64,000 bases of DNA from positions 62,001 through 126,000 of the forward strand of contig NZ_JBHLVH010000019.1 in the NCBI RefSeq assembly GCF_042433515.1, given 5' to 3'. The position numbers were made by a program, and so were the translations under genes. Shown here piece by piece: positions 1-7,878 of the stretch. Positions within the stretch are counted from its first letter, which is position 1; each line of letters begins with the position of its first letter. Under the pieces are notes generated by a model, which did not search any database, had not been told where the DNA came from, and worked only from the letters and a program-made list of their open reading frames with translations. This stretch comes from Kytococcus schroeteri (lineage in GTDB: Bacteria > Actinomycetota > Actinomycetes > Actinomycetales > Dermatophilaceae).

Positions 1-392
1 AGGACGAGGGTGGCCAGACCCTGGAGACCCACTCGGTGAGCGCCGGTCTGGACTACCCGAGTGTCGGCCCGGAGCACAGCCACCTGCACACCACCGGGCG
101 CGCCCGGTACGTGGCCGTGACCGACACCGAGGCGATGGACGCCTTCCGGCTGCTGTGCCGCACCGAGGGGATCATCCCCGCCATCGAGTCCGCGCACGCC
201 GTGGCCGGGGCGGTCGAGGAGGCGCGCCGCCTGGGCCCCGAGGGCGTGGTGCTGGTGAACCTCTCCGGGCGCGGCGACAAGGACGTGGACACCGCGGCCC
301 GCTGGTTCGGGCTCGTGGACGCCGACGGCGAGGCCCACCCCGAGGGCGACGAGGACACCGACGAGAACCCTGCACAGGGGGTCGAGGCATGA
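1..392 (+). CDS. trpB: Tryptophan synthase beta chain, C-terminal part (truncated by window edge)
   Basis: The reading frame is open from the left edge (frame beginning at base 3) and encodes about 129 C-terminal residues of TrpB, the PLP enzyme that condenses indole with serine to give tryptophan. The segment GLDYPSVGPEHSHL, then AIESAHA and LVNLSGRGDKD, are hallmark TrpB C-terminal motifs; the glycine/serine stretch in the last one belongs to the cofactor-binding region. The N-terminal catalytic part with the PLP lysine lies outside the window. The stop codon overlaps the trpA start (ATGA), so the two subunits are translationally coupled. A short acidic tail follows the conserved fold. Confidence 0.97.
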   Translation, partial: DEGGQTLETHSVSAGLDYPSVGPEHSHLHTTGRARYVAVTDTEAMDAFRLLCRTEGIIPAIESAHAVAGAVEEARRLGPEGVVLVNLSGRGDKDVDTAARWFGLVDADGEAHPEGDEDTDENPAQGVEA

Positions 393-1273
393 GCAACCTG
401 CTGGACGAGCGCTTCGCCGCCTGCCGCGAGGCGGGCCGGGCGGCCTTGGTGGTCTACCTGCCGGTGGGCTTCCCCGACGTGGAGACCTCCCGGGCCGCGA
501 TGGTGGCCGCCGTGGAGGCCGGCGCCGACGTCATCGAGATCGGCATCCCGTACACCGACCCGGTCATGGACGGCCCCGTCATCCAGGACGCCGCCGACCG
601 CGCCCTCGAGCAGGGGGCCAGCGTGGACGATGCCCTGGAGTGCGCCCGCGCCGTCGTGGACGCCGGGGGCGTGCCGGTGGTCATGAGCTACTGGAACCCG
701 CTGCTGGCCCGGGGCGTGGAGCGCCTCGCCGGCGAGCTGGCCGGGGCCGGGGTGGCAGGTGTGATCCTGCCGGACCTGCCGCCCGAGGCCGCCGGTGCCT
801 GGCACGCCGCGGCCGCGGAGCACGGCCTGGCCACCACCCACCTCGTGGCGCCGAGCACCACCCCGGAGCGGGCGGCCACCATCACGGCGGCGTGCAGCGG
901 CTTCGTCTACGCCGCGAGCACCATGGGCGTCACCGGCGCCCGGGCCACGGTCTCCCACGCCGCCGAGCAGGTGGTGGAGCGGATCCGTGCCGTGAGCGAC
1001 CTGCCCATCGGGCTGGGTCTGGGCGTGTCGTCCGGCGAGCAGGCCCGTGAGGTCGCGCGCTACGCCGATGGCGTGATCGTCGGGTCGGCGGTCGTTGCCG
1101 CGCTCGGGGCCGACAGCGGCCTGGACGGCAACGCGGCGCGCGAGGCGGACCCCGCCGCTCCGGACACCGCCTCCGTGGGAGCATCGGCTCCCAGCGGGCA
1201 GTCAGGTTCCGTTCCTACCTTCCCCCGCATGACGGCGCTGGTGCGTGAGTTGGCCGGCGCCCTGGACCACTGA
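389..1273 (+). CDS. trpA: Tryptophan synthase alpha chain
   Basis: This 294-residue TIM-barrel subunit cleaves indole-3-glycerol phosphate to indole and glyceraldehyde 3-phosphate, and passes indole to TrpB. The catalytic acids are visible as Glu50 (in DVIEIGIPYTDP) and Asp61 (in VMDGPVIQ), the equivalents of E. coli Glu49 and Asp60. The phosphate-binding glycines near DGVIVGSAVV are present. The start is the ATG that overlaps the trpB stop by 4 nt. Unusual: between the GSAVVAALGA strand and the final helix (RMTALVRELAGAL) there is a roughly 35-residue low-complexity Ala/Ser/Pro insertion not expected in the compact family. It is probably a surface loop. Confidence 0.97.
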   Translation: MSNLLDERFAACREAGRAALVVYLPVGFPDVETSRAAMVAAVEAGADVIEIGIPYTDPVMDGPVIQDAADRALEQGASVDDALECARAVVDAGGVPVVMSYWNPLLARGVERLAGELAGAGVAGVILPDLPPEAAGAWHAAAAEHGLATTHLVAPSTTPERAATITAACSGFVYAASTMGVTGARATVSHAAEQVVERIRAVSDLPIGLGLGVSSGEQAREVARYADGVIVGSAVVAALGADSGLDGNAAREADPAAPDTASVGASAPSGQSGSVPTFPRMTALVRELAGALDH

Positions 1274-1287
1274 TCAGGAGAACTCGC

Positions 1288-2103
1288 ATGCCCGTGGACA
1301 CCTCGCCCCGCCCCAGCAGCGCCCACCGACCGAAGAACTCCTCCGGCGGGGGCGTGAGCAAGGCGCTCATCGCCCTCATCGCCGCCCTGCTCGTCGCCGC
1401 CCTCGTGGTGGTGGGCATCTGGGCCTTCGGCAAGAAGGACGACAAGCCCTCCTCCGACGAGAGCAGCACCTCCACCTCGTCGGGCGATGGGTCGGCCGCC
1501 CCGGCCAAGACGCCCAAGGGAATGAAGGCCGACAAGACCGGTGTGGTCGTGGGTAAGGCAGGCCGCCCGGAACTCGCCATCTTCGAGGACTTCCAGTGCC
1601 CCGGGTGCAAGGGCTTCGAGGACATGCTCGGTGAGGGCATCAGCCAGCGCGTCGACGAGGGCAAGCTCCAGGTGACCTACCACCCGAAGACCTTCCTCGA
1701 CAACAACTTCCCCGGTGAGCACTCCACCCGCGCCGCGTCGGCCGCGTACTGCGCGCAGGACGCCGGCAAGTTCCGCGAGTACCACAACACGGTGTTCAAG
1801 AACCAGCCCGAGAAGGAGGGCGACGGCTGGACCGACGACGACCTCAAGCGCTTCGGCAAGGACGCCGGCATCGAGGGCGACGCGCTGAAGACCTTCGAGA
1901 AGTGCGTGGACGACAAGACCTACGCCGACTACGCCCTGAAGTCCGAGCAGTACTCCAACGAGCTCGGTGTGACCGGCACCCCGACCGTCTACCTCAACGG
2001 TGAGCTGATCGACCTGCAGCAGCTCAAGAGCAAGGAGGAGTTCTTCTCCAAGATCGACGAGGCCGGCGCCCCCAAGAAGTCCGACGCCTCGGCCACGAAG
2101 TGA
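1288..2103 (+). CDS. Membrane-anchored DsbA-like thioredoxin-fold protein
   Basis: The 271-residue protein has a basic N-terminus, one hydrophobic membrane segment at about residues 25-47 and a Ser/Thr/Asp-rich linker. A DsbA/thioredoxin_4-type domain follows, beginning near residue 85. The active-site pair is Cys104-Pro-Gly-Cys107 within FEDFQCPGCKGFE. A cis-proline loop is visible as GVTGTPTVYLNG, and two further cysteines (in YCAQ and EKCVD) lie in the helical insertion. Topology implies an extracytoplasmic domain that oxidises or isomerises disulfides in exported proteins. An AGGAG-type ribosome site sits 6 nt before the ATG. Its stop overlaps the lgt GTG by 4 nt, linking it to envelope biogenesis. 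The exact substrate is unknown. Confidence 0.9.
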   Translation: MPVDTSPRPSSAHRPKNSSGGGVSKALIALIAALLVAALVVVGIWAFGKKDDKPSSDESSTSTSSGDGSAAPAKTPKGMKADKTGVVVGKAGRPELAIFEDFQCPGCKGFEDMLGEGISQRVDEGKLQVTYHPKTFLDNNFPGEHSTRAASAAYCAQDAGKFREYHNTVFKNQPEKEGDGWTDDDLKRFGKDAGIEGDALKTFEKCVDDKTYADYALKSEQYSNELGVTGTPTVYLNGELIDLQQLKSKEEFFSKIDEAGAPKKSDASATK

Positions 2104-2945
2104 CCCTCCCGGCATCCATCCCCAGCCCCACCCAGTCGGTGTGGTGGCTGGGGCCCCTCCCGGTCCGCGCCTACGCCCTGTGCATCCTGCTGGGCGTGGG
2201 CGCGGCCCTGTGGTTGACCACCCGTCGCTGGGTGGCCCGGGGCGGTGAGGCCGACGACGTGCTCGATGTGGCCATGTGGGCGCTGCCCCTGGGGCTCGTC
2301 GGCGGGCGGCTGTACCACGTCATCACCTCGCCGGAGGCGTACTTCGGCGAGGGGGGCGAGCCGCTCAAGGCCTTCGCCGTCTGGGAGGGCGGCCTGGGCA
2401 TCTGGGGCGCCGTGGCCCTGGGTGCCGTGGGGGCGTGGCTGTGCTGCCGCCGCCGCGGCTGGTCGTTCGGCTCCTTCGCTGATGCCGTGGTGCCCGGGCT
2501 GCTCGTGGCGCAGGCGTTGGGCCGGTTCGGCAACTGGTTCAACAACGAGCTCTACGGCGGCCCCACCGACCTGCCGTGGGGTCTCACCATCCACGCCTGG
2601 GACCAGTCCGCCGGCCGGGCCCGGGTGGACGCCGCGGGCGACCCGGTGGTGCTGGGAACCTTCCACCCGACCTTCCTCTACGAGGCGCTGTGGTGCCTGG
2701 CGATGGCGGGGCTCGTGCTGTGGCTCGACCGCATCCGCTCCTTCGCCGCCGGGCAGGTGGCCGGGCTGTACCTGATGCTCTACACGCTGGGGCGCTTCTT
2801 CATCGAGATGATGCGCACCGACGAGGCCAACACCTTCCTGGGTCAGCGCGTGAACGTGTGGGTCTCCGCGGCGGTGTTCGCCCTCGGCGCGTTCCTCTAC
2901 TGGCGGGCCGGGCGCTCCGGCGAGCCGAGCCGCGCACGCGTGTGA
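2100..2945 (+). CDS. lgt: Prolipoprotein diacylglyceryl transferase
   Basis: Lgt moves diacylglycerol from phosphatidylglycerol onto the lipobox cysteine of prelipoproteins in the membrane. The 281-residue product is polytopic. It carries the Lgt signature region LGRFGNWFNNELYGGPTD and the C-terminal GRFFIEMMRTDEAN segment seen in the family. The start is the GTG overlapping the upstream stop (GTGA), giving PASIPSPTQSVWWLGPLPVRAYALC as the expected N-terminus read in parts. Likely substrates within this window are the three lipobox proteins at 42905, 43576 and 47992. It lacks the long C-terminal extension common in some actinobacterial Lgt proteins. Confidence 0.96.
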   Translation: MTLPASIPSPTQSVWWLGPLPVRAYALCILLGVGAALWLTTRRWVARGGEADDVLDVAMWALPLGLVGGRLYHVITSPEAYFGEGGEPLKAFAVWEGGLGIWGAVALGAVGAWLCCRRRGWSFGSFADAVVPGLLVAQALGRFGNWFNNELYGGPTDLPWGLTIHAWDQSAGRARVDAAGDPVVLGTFHPTFLYEALWCLAMAGLVLWLDRIRSFAAGQVAGLYLMLYTLGRFFIEMMRTDEANTFLGQRVNVWVSAAVFALGAFLYWRAGRSGEPSRARV

Positions 2946-2950
2946 CCCAG

Positions 2951-2978
2951 GGGGCCCGTCCACGACAGGATGGGCCCC
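2951..2978 (+). promoter_or_regulatory. Hairpin that overlaps the pyk ribosome-binding site
   Basis: GGGGCCCGTCC (2951-2961) pairs with GGATGGGCCCC (2968-2978) over 11 positions, one of them a G-U wobble, around a 6-nt loop. The right arm contains part of the AGGA at 2967-2970 and ends immediately before the chosen pyk ATG at 2979. It could be a terminator of the trp-dsbA-lgt unit, a structure that limits pyk translation, or both. No U-tract follows. Confidence 0.55.
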
Positions 2979-4394
2979 ATGCGTCGCGCCAAGATCGTCT
3001 GCACCCTGGGCCCCGCCACCTGCACCGAGCCGGTCCTGCGCCGGCTCGTGGAGGCCGGCATGGACACCGCCCGTCTCAACATGTCGCACGGCGACCACGC
3101 CGAGATGGCCGGGTGGATCGCCACGCTGCGGCGCCTGGAGGCCGAGTCCGGCCGGGCCCTGGCAGTGCTCGTGGACCTGCAGGGGCCCAAGATCCGCACC
3201 GGCACCTTTGCCGACGGGCCGGTGGAGCTCACCGCCGGCCAGACCTTCACGCTGACCACCCGTGAGGTCGAGGGCACGGCCGAGGAGGTCTCCACCACCT
3301 ACGCGGGCCTGCCCGGCGACGTGGAGCCCGGCGACATCCTGCTGCTGGCCGACGGGGCGCTCCAGCTGCGGGCCACCGAGGTCACGGACACCGACGTGGT
3401 GACCACGGTGGAGGTGGGCGGCGAGCTGGGCGACCACAAGGGCATCAACCTGCCGGGGGTGGCCGTCAGCGTGCCGGCACTGGGGGAGAAGGACGCCGCG
3501 GACCTGCGGTGGGCGCTCGACCAGGAGGTCGACCTCGTGGCGCTGTCGTTCGTCCGGTCGCCGCAGGACGTGCAGGACGTGCACGCGGTGATGGACGAGG
3601 TGGGCCGCCGCCTGCCGGTGGTGGCCAAGATCGAGAAGCCGCAGGCCCTGGAGCGCCTCGAGGAGGTGGTGGAGGCGTTCGACGGCATCATGGTGGCCCG
3701 CGGCGACCTGGGTGTGGAGATGCCGCTGGAGGACGTGCCGGTGGCCCAGAAGCGGATGGTGGACCTCGCCCGTCGCCGCGCCAAGCCCGTCATCGTGGCC
3801 ACGCAGGTGCTGGAGTCGATGGTGCACAACCCCCGGCCGACGCGCGCGGAGGCCTCGGACTGCGCCAACGCGGTGCTGGACGGCGCGGATGCCGTGATGC
3901 TCTCGGCGGAGACCTCGGTGGGCGAGCACCCGGTGGAGGCGGTGGAGGTGATGACGCGCATCATCGCCAGCACCGAGGAGCACGGCCTGCAGCGGATGCG
4001 GGTCCTGGCGCAGGTGCCGGACACGGTCACCGGGGCGGTCACCTCGGCGGCGGTGCAGGTGGGCCACCAGGTGGGGGCGGCGGGCTTCGTCGCGTTCACC
4101 ACCACCGGGTCGTCGGCCCGGCGCCTGGCCCGCACGCGTCCGGCGGAGCCGCTGTGGGCCTTCACGCCCGACCCGGCGGTGCGGCGCCGGCTGGCGCTCA
4201 CCTGGGGCGTGCGGCCGGTGCTCGTGCCGCAGGTCGGCGGCGTCGAGGAGATGGTGGAGCAGGTGGACGCCGCCCTGGCCGGGCAGGAGGGGCTGACCGC
4301 GGGGGACCTCGTGGTGGTGGTGACCGGGACCCCCATCGGTGTGCCGGGGAGCGTGAACACCCTGCGCGTCCACCGTCTCGGCGGGGAGGGCTGA
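2979..4394 (+). CDS. pyk: Pyruvate kinase
   Basis: Pyruvate kinase converts phosphoenolpyruvate and ADP to pyruvate and ATP. The 471-residue protein begins RRAKIVCTLGPAT, the classic N-terminus, followed by ARLNMSHG. The central signature VVAKIEKPQALERLEE and the metal-binding MVARGDLGVEMP loop are intact, as is ATQVLESM. The C-terminal domain contains the small-molecule-binding FTTTGSSARRLA region. An ATG nine bases upstream (2970) is in frame, but the AGGA at 2967-2970 is spaced 8 nt from 2979, and family N-termini match 2979. The gene sits alone after lgt, behind the hairpin at 2951-2978. Confidence 0.97.
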   Translation: MRRAKIVCTLGPATCTEPVLRRLVEAGMDTARLNMSHGDHAEMAGWIATLRRLEAESGRALAVLVDLQGPKIRTGTFADGPVELTAGQTFTLTTREVEGTAEEVSTTYAGLPGDVEPGDILLLADGALQLRATEVTDTDVVTTVEVGGELGDHKGINLPGVAVSVPALGEKDAADLRWALDQEVDLVALSFVRSPQDVQDVHAVMDEVGRRLPVVAKIEKPQALERLEEVVEAFDGIMVARGDLGVEMPLEDVPVAQKRMVDLARRRAKPVIVATQVLESMVHNPRPTRAEASDCANAVLDGADAVMLSAETSVGEHPVEAVEVMTRIIASTEEHGLQRMRVLAQVPDTVTGAVTSAAVQVGHQVGAAGFVAFTTTGSSARRLARTRPAEPLWAFTPDPAVRRRLALTWGVRPVLVPQVGGVEEMVEQVDAALAGQEGLTAGDLVVVVTGTPIGVPGSVNTLRVHRLGGEG

Positions 4395-4458
4395 GCGCAC
4401 CGGTGCGCGGGGGGCCGGAGCGGCCGGGGCTCCGCCGTTACACTGGCCCGCGCCGCGC

Positions 4459-4541
4459 GCCGGTGTGGTGGAACGGCAGACACGGAGCACTCAAAATGCT
4501 CTGCCCGCAAGGGCGTGCGGGTTCGAATCCCGCCGCCGGCA
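4459..4541 (+). tRNA. tRNA-Leu (anticodon CAA)
   Basis: The acceptor arm GCCGGTG (4459-4465) pairs with CGCCGGC (4534-4540) with one G-U wobble, followed by discriminator A. The anticodon stem GAGCA/TGCTC encloses the loop CTCAAAA, giving anticodon CAA, which reads UUG. A long variable arm (class II) and the T arm GCGGG-TTCGAAT-CCCGC are clear. The 3' CCA is not encoded. A TACACT hexamer at 4439-4444 is a probable -10 box. Confidence 0.96.
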
Positions 4542-4549
4542 CCCGACGA

Positions 4550-4584
4550 GACGCCCGCCCGACCAGATGGTCGTGGCGGGCGTC
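4550..4584. terminator. Bidirectional hairpin terminator
   Basis: GACGCCCGCC (4550-4559) plus CGACCA pairs with TGGTCG plus GGCGGGCGTC (4575-4584), a 16-bp stem with a single bulged T and a 2-nt loop. It lies between the tRNA-Leu gene and the convergent thioesterase gene, so it can serve both. There is no U-tract, as is usual for actinobacterial I-shaped terminators. Confidence 0.75.
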
Positions 4585-4600
4585 CGTGTGCACGGATCGC

Positions 4601-5050
4601 TCAGCCCTTGGGCGCGCTGAGCAGCGAGCAGGTGAGACGGCTGGTGCACACCCGCTTGCCGGCGTCGTCGGTGATGACGATGTCGTAGCTGGCCGTCGTG
4701 CGACCGCGGTGCAGCGGGGTGGCCACGGCGTGCACGTGCCCGGTGCGCCCGGCACGGTGGTGGGTGGCGCTGATGTCCACGCCGACGGCGGCGCGCTGCG
4801 GCCCGGCGTGGAGGGCGGCCGCGATGGAGCCGACGGTCTCGGCGAGCACCACGCTCGCCCCGCCGTGCAGCAGACCGTACGGCTGCGTGTTGCCCTCCAC
4901 CGGCATCGAGGCCTCCACGCGGTCGGCATCGGCGTGCGTGATCTCGATGCCCATCTTCTGCGCCAGCGCGCCGGGGCCGAGGGAGAAGACGCGCGAGAGC
5001 TCCTCGGCCACGGCGTTCGGGGTCTGGGACTGCGGGGTGCTGTCGGTCAC
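4601..5050 (-). CDS. PaaI/MenI-type hotdog-fold acyl-CoA thioesterase
   Basis: This 149-residue single-domain hotdog protein has the family core PYGLLHGGASVVLAETVGS. The helix-capping HGG (His62) and Glu71, the usual catalytic acid, are present. Proteins of this type hydrolyse acyl-CoA thioesters, including phenylacetyl-CoA intermediates and 1,4-dihydroxy-2-naphthoyl-CoA. Because menB, menE and menA are in the same window, a role as the DHNA-CoA thioesterase (MenI) is plausible. However, the gene is 31 kb away from menB, so this is inference. An AGGAGG precedes the GTG start by 4 nt. It is transcribed divergently from polA. Confidence 0.88.
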   Translation of the reverse strand: MTDSTPQSQTPNAVAEELSRVFSLGPGALAQKMGIEITHADADRVEASMPVEGNTQPYGLLHGGASVVLAETVGSIAAALHAGPQRAAVGVDISATHHRAGRTGHVHAVATPLHRGRTTASYDIVITDDAGKRVCTSRLTCSLLSAPKG

Positions 5051-5087
5051 GGGGCCTCCTGGGCCGGTGGGTGTCGGTGCAGGGGCT

Positions 5088-5093
5088 TAGGCT
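5088..5093 (+). promoter_or_regulatory. Probable -10 box for leaderless polA transcript
   Basis: TAGGCT lies exactly 7 nt upstream of the GTG at 5101, placing the expected transcription start at or next to the start codon. No Shine-Dalgarno sequence is visible for that GTG. Confidence 0.5.
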
Positions 5094-5100
5094 GCCACGC

Positions 5101-7827
5101 GTGACTCGCCTGCTGCTGCTCGACGGACACTCGCTCGCCTACCGCGCCTTCTTCGCCCTGCCCGCGGAGAACTTCTCCACGGCCACCGGGCAGCACACCA
5201 ACGCGGTGTACGGGTTCACCTCCATGCTCATCAACGTGCTGCGTGACGAGCAGCCCACCCACGTGGCAGTGGCCTTCGACCTCTCCCGGCAGACCTTCCG
5301 CACGCAGGAGTACGCCGAGTACAAGGCCGGCCGCGCCAAGACGCCCGACGAGTTCGCCGGGCAGGTCTCGCTGGTTCAGGAGGTGCTCGACGCGATGGGG
5401 ATCGCGCACGTGGGCGTGGAGGGCTTCGAGGCCGACGACGTCATCGCCACGCTGGCCACGCAGGCCGGCCAGCAGGGCATGGAGGTGCTCATCTGCTCGG
5501 GCGACCGCGACGCGCTGCAGCTGGTGGACGATCGCACCACCGTGCTCTACCCGCGCAAGGGCGTCTCGGACCTGGCCCGCATGACCCCCGAGGCCGTGGA
5601 GGAGAAGTACGGGGTGCGCCCCGAGCGCTACCAGGACCTCGCCGCGATGGTGGGGGAGTCGGCCGACAACCTGCCCGGCGTTCCCGGCGTGGGGCCCAAG
5701 ACCGCGGCCAAGTGGCTGGGCCTGCACGGCGACCTCGGCGGCATCGTGGACGCCGCGGACACCATCAAGGGCAAGGCGGGGCAGTCCTTCCGCGACCACC
5801 TGGACCAGGTGCTGCGCAACCGCCGCCTCAACCAGCTGGTGCGCGACGTGGAGCTGCCGCTGGCCCTCGACGACACCGCGTGGGACACCTTCGACCGCGA
5901 GAAGGTGCACGAGGTGTTCGACGCCCTGGAGTTCCGGGTGCTGCGCGACCGGATGTTCGAGTACCTCGGGCAGGAGGGCGCCGAGACGGCCGACGCCCTG
6001 GAGGTGGAGGCTGAGCTGGTGGCCCCCGGCGCGCTGGCGGACTGGATCGCGGCGCACGGGACCGGCCTGGTGGGGCTGGAGATGGTCTTCCCCGCCCCAC
6101 CGTCGGTGGCCGGGCGGCACCGCACCGAGCCCACCGGCATCGCGCTGGCGGCCGGCGAGGGCGACGACGCGGTCACCGGGTGGTTCGACCTGGCCGGCCG
6201 GACCCCTGCCGACGAGGAGGCGCTGCAGGGCCTGTTCACCGCCGGGGCGGAGCGCCTGGCCGTGCATGACCTCAAGCGCGTGGTGCACGGGGCGCGGGTC
6301 ATCGGGCTGCAGCTGGACGCCGTGGCCGTGGACACCGCCCTGAGCGCCTACCTGGTGCGCCCCGACCAGCGCTCCTACGACCTCGCGGACCTGTGCCTGC
6401 GCCACCTCCAGCGCGAGCTGCCGGCCGTGGAGGAGGACGGCGGCGCCGAGGCGCTGTTCGACGCCAGCGAGGTGGACGGCTCCACCGACGGCCTCACCAC
6501 CGCCGCCCGCACCGCGGCGATCCGCGCGGTGGCCGTGCGCGAGCTGGCCCCGGTGCTCGCCCAGGAGGTCGAGGCCGTGGGTGCCGCCGGGCTGGCCCGT
6601 GACCTGGAGATCCCGCTGGCCCGGCACCTGGTGACCATGGAGGCCACCGGCATCGCGGTGGACAGCGACCAGCTGGCGGCGCTGGAGGAGGACTTCGCCG
6701 AGCAGGTGGCCGCCGCCCAGGCCGACGCGCACGCCGCCATCGAGGACGACTCGGTGAACCTCGGCTCGCCCAAGCAGTTGCAGGAGGTGCTCTTCGAACG
6801 CCTGGGGCTGCCCAAGACCAAGAAGACCAAGACCGGGTGGACCACGGACGCCGACGCGCTGGTGTGGCTCAGCGCCCAGGCCGAGGAGGGCTCGGCCGCC
6901 GAGGCCTTCCTGTCCGCGCTGCTGCGCCACCGGGACGTGACGCGCCTGCGTTCCACCGTGCAGGGCCTGCAGAAGTCCGTGGACGAGGACGGCCGCATCC
7001 ACACCACCTACCAGCAGACCATCGCGGCCACCGGGCGCCTGAGCAGCGTGGACCCCAACCTGCAGAACATCCCCATCCGCACCGAGGCCGGGCGCCGCAT
7101 CCGCGAGGTGTTCGTGGTGGGCGAGGGCTACGAGCAGCTCATGAGCGCCGACTACAGCCAGGTGGAGATGCGCATCATGGCGCACCTCTCCGGCGACGCG
7201 GGTCTCATCCAGGCCTTCAACGAGGGCGAGGACCTGCACGACTTCGTCGGCGCGCGCGTGTTCGGCGTGCCCGCCGACGATGTGACCCCCGAGATGCGCG
7301 CCAAGGTCAAGGCGATGTCCTACGGCCTGGCCTACGGGCTCAGCGCCTTCGGCCTGTCCAAGCAGCTCGGCATCAGCACGCCCGAGGCCACCGCGCTCAT
7401 GGACGAGTACTTCGCCCGCTTCGGCGGCGTGCGCGACTACCTGCGCGAGGTGGTGGACGAGGCCCGCAAGGTCGGTTACACCCAGACGATGCTGGGCCGC
7501 CGTCGTCCGCTGCCGGACCTGGCCAGCACCAACCGGCAGCGCCGGGAGATGGCCGAGCGGATGGCGCTCAACGCCCCCATCCAGGGCTCGGCTGCCGACC
7601 TCATGAAGCTGGCCATGCTCCGGGTGGAGGACCGTCTGGCCGCCGAGGGCCTGCGCTCGAGGGTGTTGCTGCAGGTGCACGACGAGCTGGTGCTCGAGGT
7701 CGCGCCCGGCGAGGTCGAGGCCACCGAGCAGCTGGTCCGCGAGGCGATGGGCTCGGCCGTGGAGCTCGACGTGCCGCTGGACGTGAGCATCGGCACCGGG
7801 CGCAGTTGGCACGACGCCGCGCACTGA
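5101..7827 (+). CDS. polA: DNA polymerase I
   Basis: The 908-residue PolA has three domains: 5' nuclease (LLLDGHSLAYRAF; CSGDRDALQL; GVPGVGPKTA), a 3'-5' exonuclease-like domain, and the polymerase. Polymerase motif A is DYSQVEMRI with Asp684, motif B surrounds MSYGLAYGLSAFGL, and motif C is VHDELV with Asp861. In the exonuclease-like domain the usual first D-x-E motif is replaced (GLVGLEMVF), so proofreading is probably lost, as in other actinobacterial PolI. The GTG at 5101 gives the canonical TRLLLLDGHS N-terminus and fits a leaderless start. An in-frame GTG at 5071 would add 10 residues. The role is repair and Okazaki-fragment processing. Confidence 0.97.
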   Translation: MTRLLLLDGHSLAYRAFFALPAENFSTATGQHTNAVYGFTSMLINVLRDEQPTHVAVAFDLSRQTFRTQEYAEYKAGRAKTPDEFAGQVSLVQEVLDAMGIAHVGVEGFEADDVIATLATQAGQQGMEVLICSGDRDALQLVDDRTTVLYPRKGVSDLARMTPEAVEEKYGVRPERYQDLAAMVGESADNLPGVPGVGPKTAAKWLGLHGDLGGIVDAADTIKGKAGQSFRDHLDQVLRNRRLNQLVRDVELPLALDDTAWDTFDREKVHEVFDALEFRVLRDRMFEYLGQEGAETADALEVEAELVAPGALADWIAAHGTGLVGLEMVFPAPPSVAGRHRTEPTGIALAAGEGDDAVTGWFDLAGRTPADEEALQGLFTAGAERLAVHDLKRVVHGARVIGLQLDAVAVDTALSAYLVRPDQRSYDLADLCLRHLQRELPAVEEDGGAEALFDASEVDGSTDGLTTAARTAAIRAVAVRELAPVLAQEVEAVGAAGLARDLEIPLARHLVTMEATGIAVDSDQLAALEEDFAEQVAAAQADAHAAIEDDSVNLGSPKQLQEVLFERLGLPKTKKTKTGWTTDADALVWLSAQAEEGSAAEAFLSALLRHRDVTRLRSTVQGLQKSVDEDGRIHTTYQQTIAATGRLSSVDPNLQNIPIRTEAGRRIREVFVVGEGYEQLMSADYSQVEMRIMAHLSGDAGLIQAFNEGEDLHDFVGARVFGVPADDVTPEMRAKVKAMSYGLAYGLSAFGLSKQLGISTPEATALMDEYFARFGGVRDYLREVVDEARKVGYTQTMLGRRRPLPDLASTNRQRREMAERMALNAPIQGSAADLMKLAMLRVEDRLAAEGLRSRVLLQVHDELVLEVAPGEVEATEQLVREAMGSAVELDVPLDVSIGTGRSWHDAAH

Positions 7828-7876
7828 NNNNNNNNNNNNNNNNNNNNNNNNNNNNNNNNNNNNNNNNNNNNNNNNN
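7828..7876. other. Assembly gap (49 N)
   Basis: A run of undetermined bases lies directly after the polA stop and just before the convergent fhs stop. The missing sequence probably contains the shared terminator; no gene seems to be cut. Confidence 0.98.
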
Positions 7877-7878
7877 GC

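Noticed and set aside
1989..4490. 833-codon reverse-strand open frame across lgt and pyk
   Set aside because: Long antisense frames are expected at this GC content; the sense genes are intact and motif-complete.
5047..7824. 925-codon open frame antisense to polA
   Set aside because: Composition is Gly/His/Leu/Arg-rich shadow text with no family motif. The plus strand encodes a full DNA polymerase I with all catalytic motifs.
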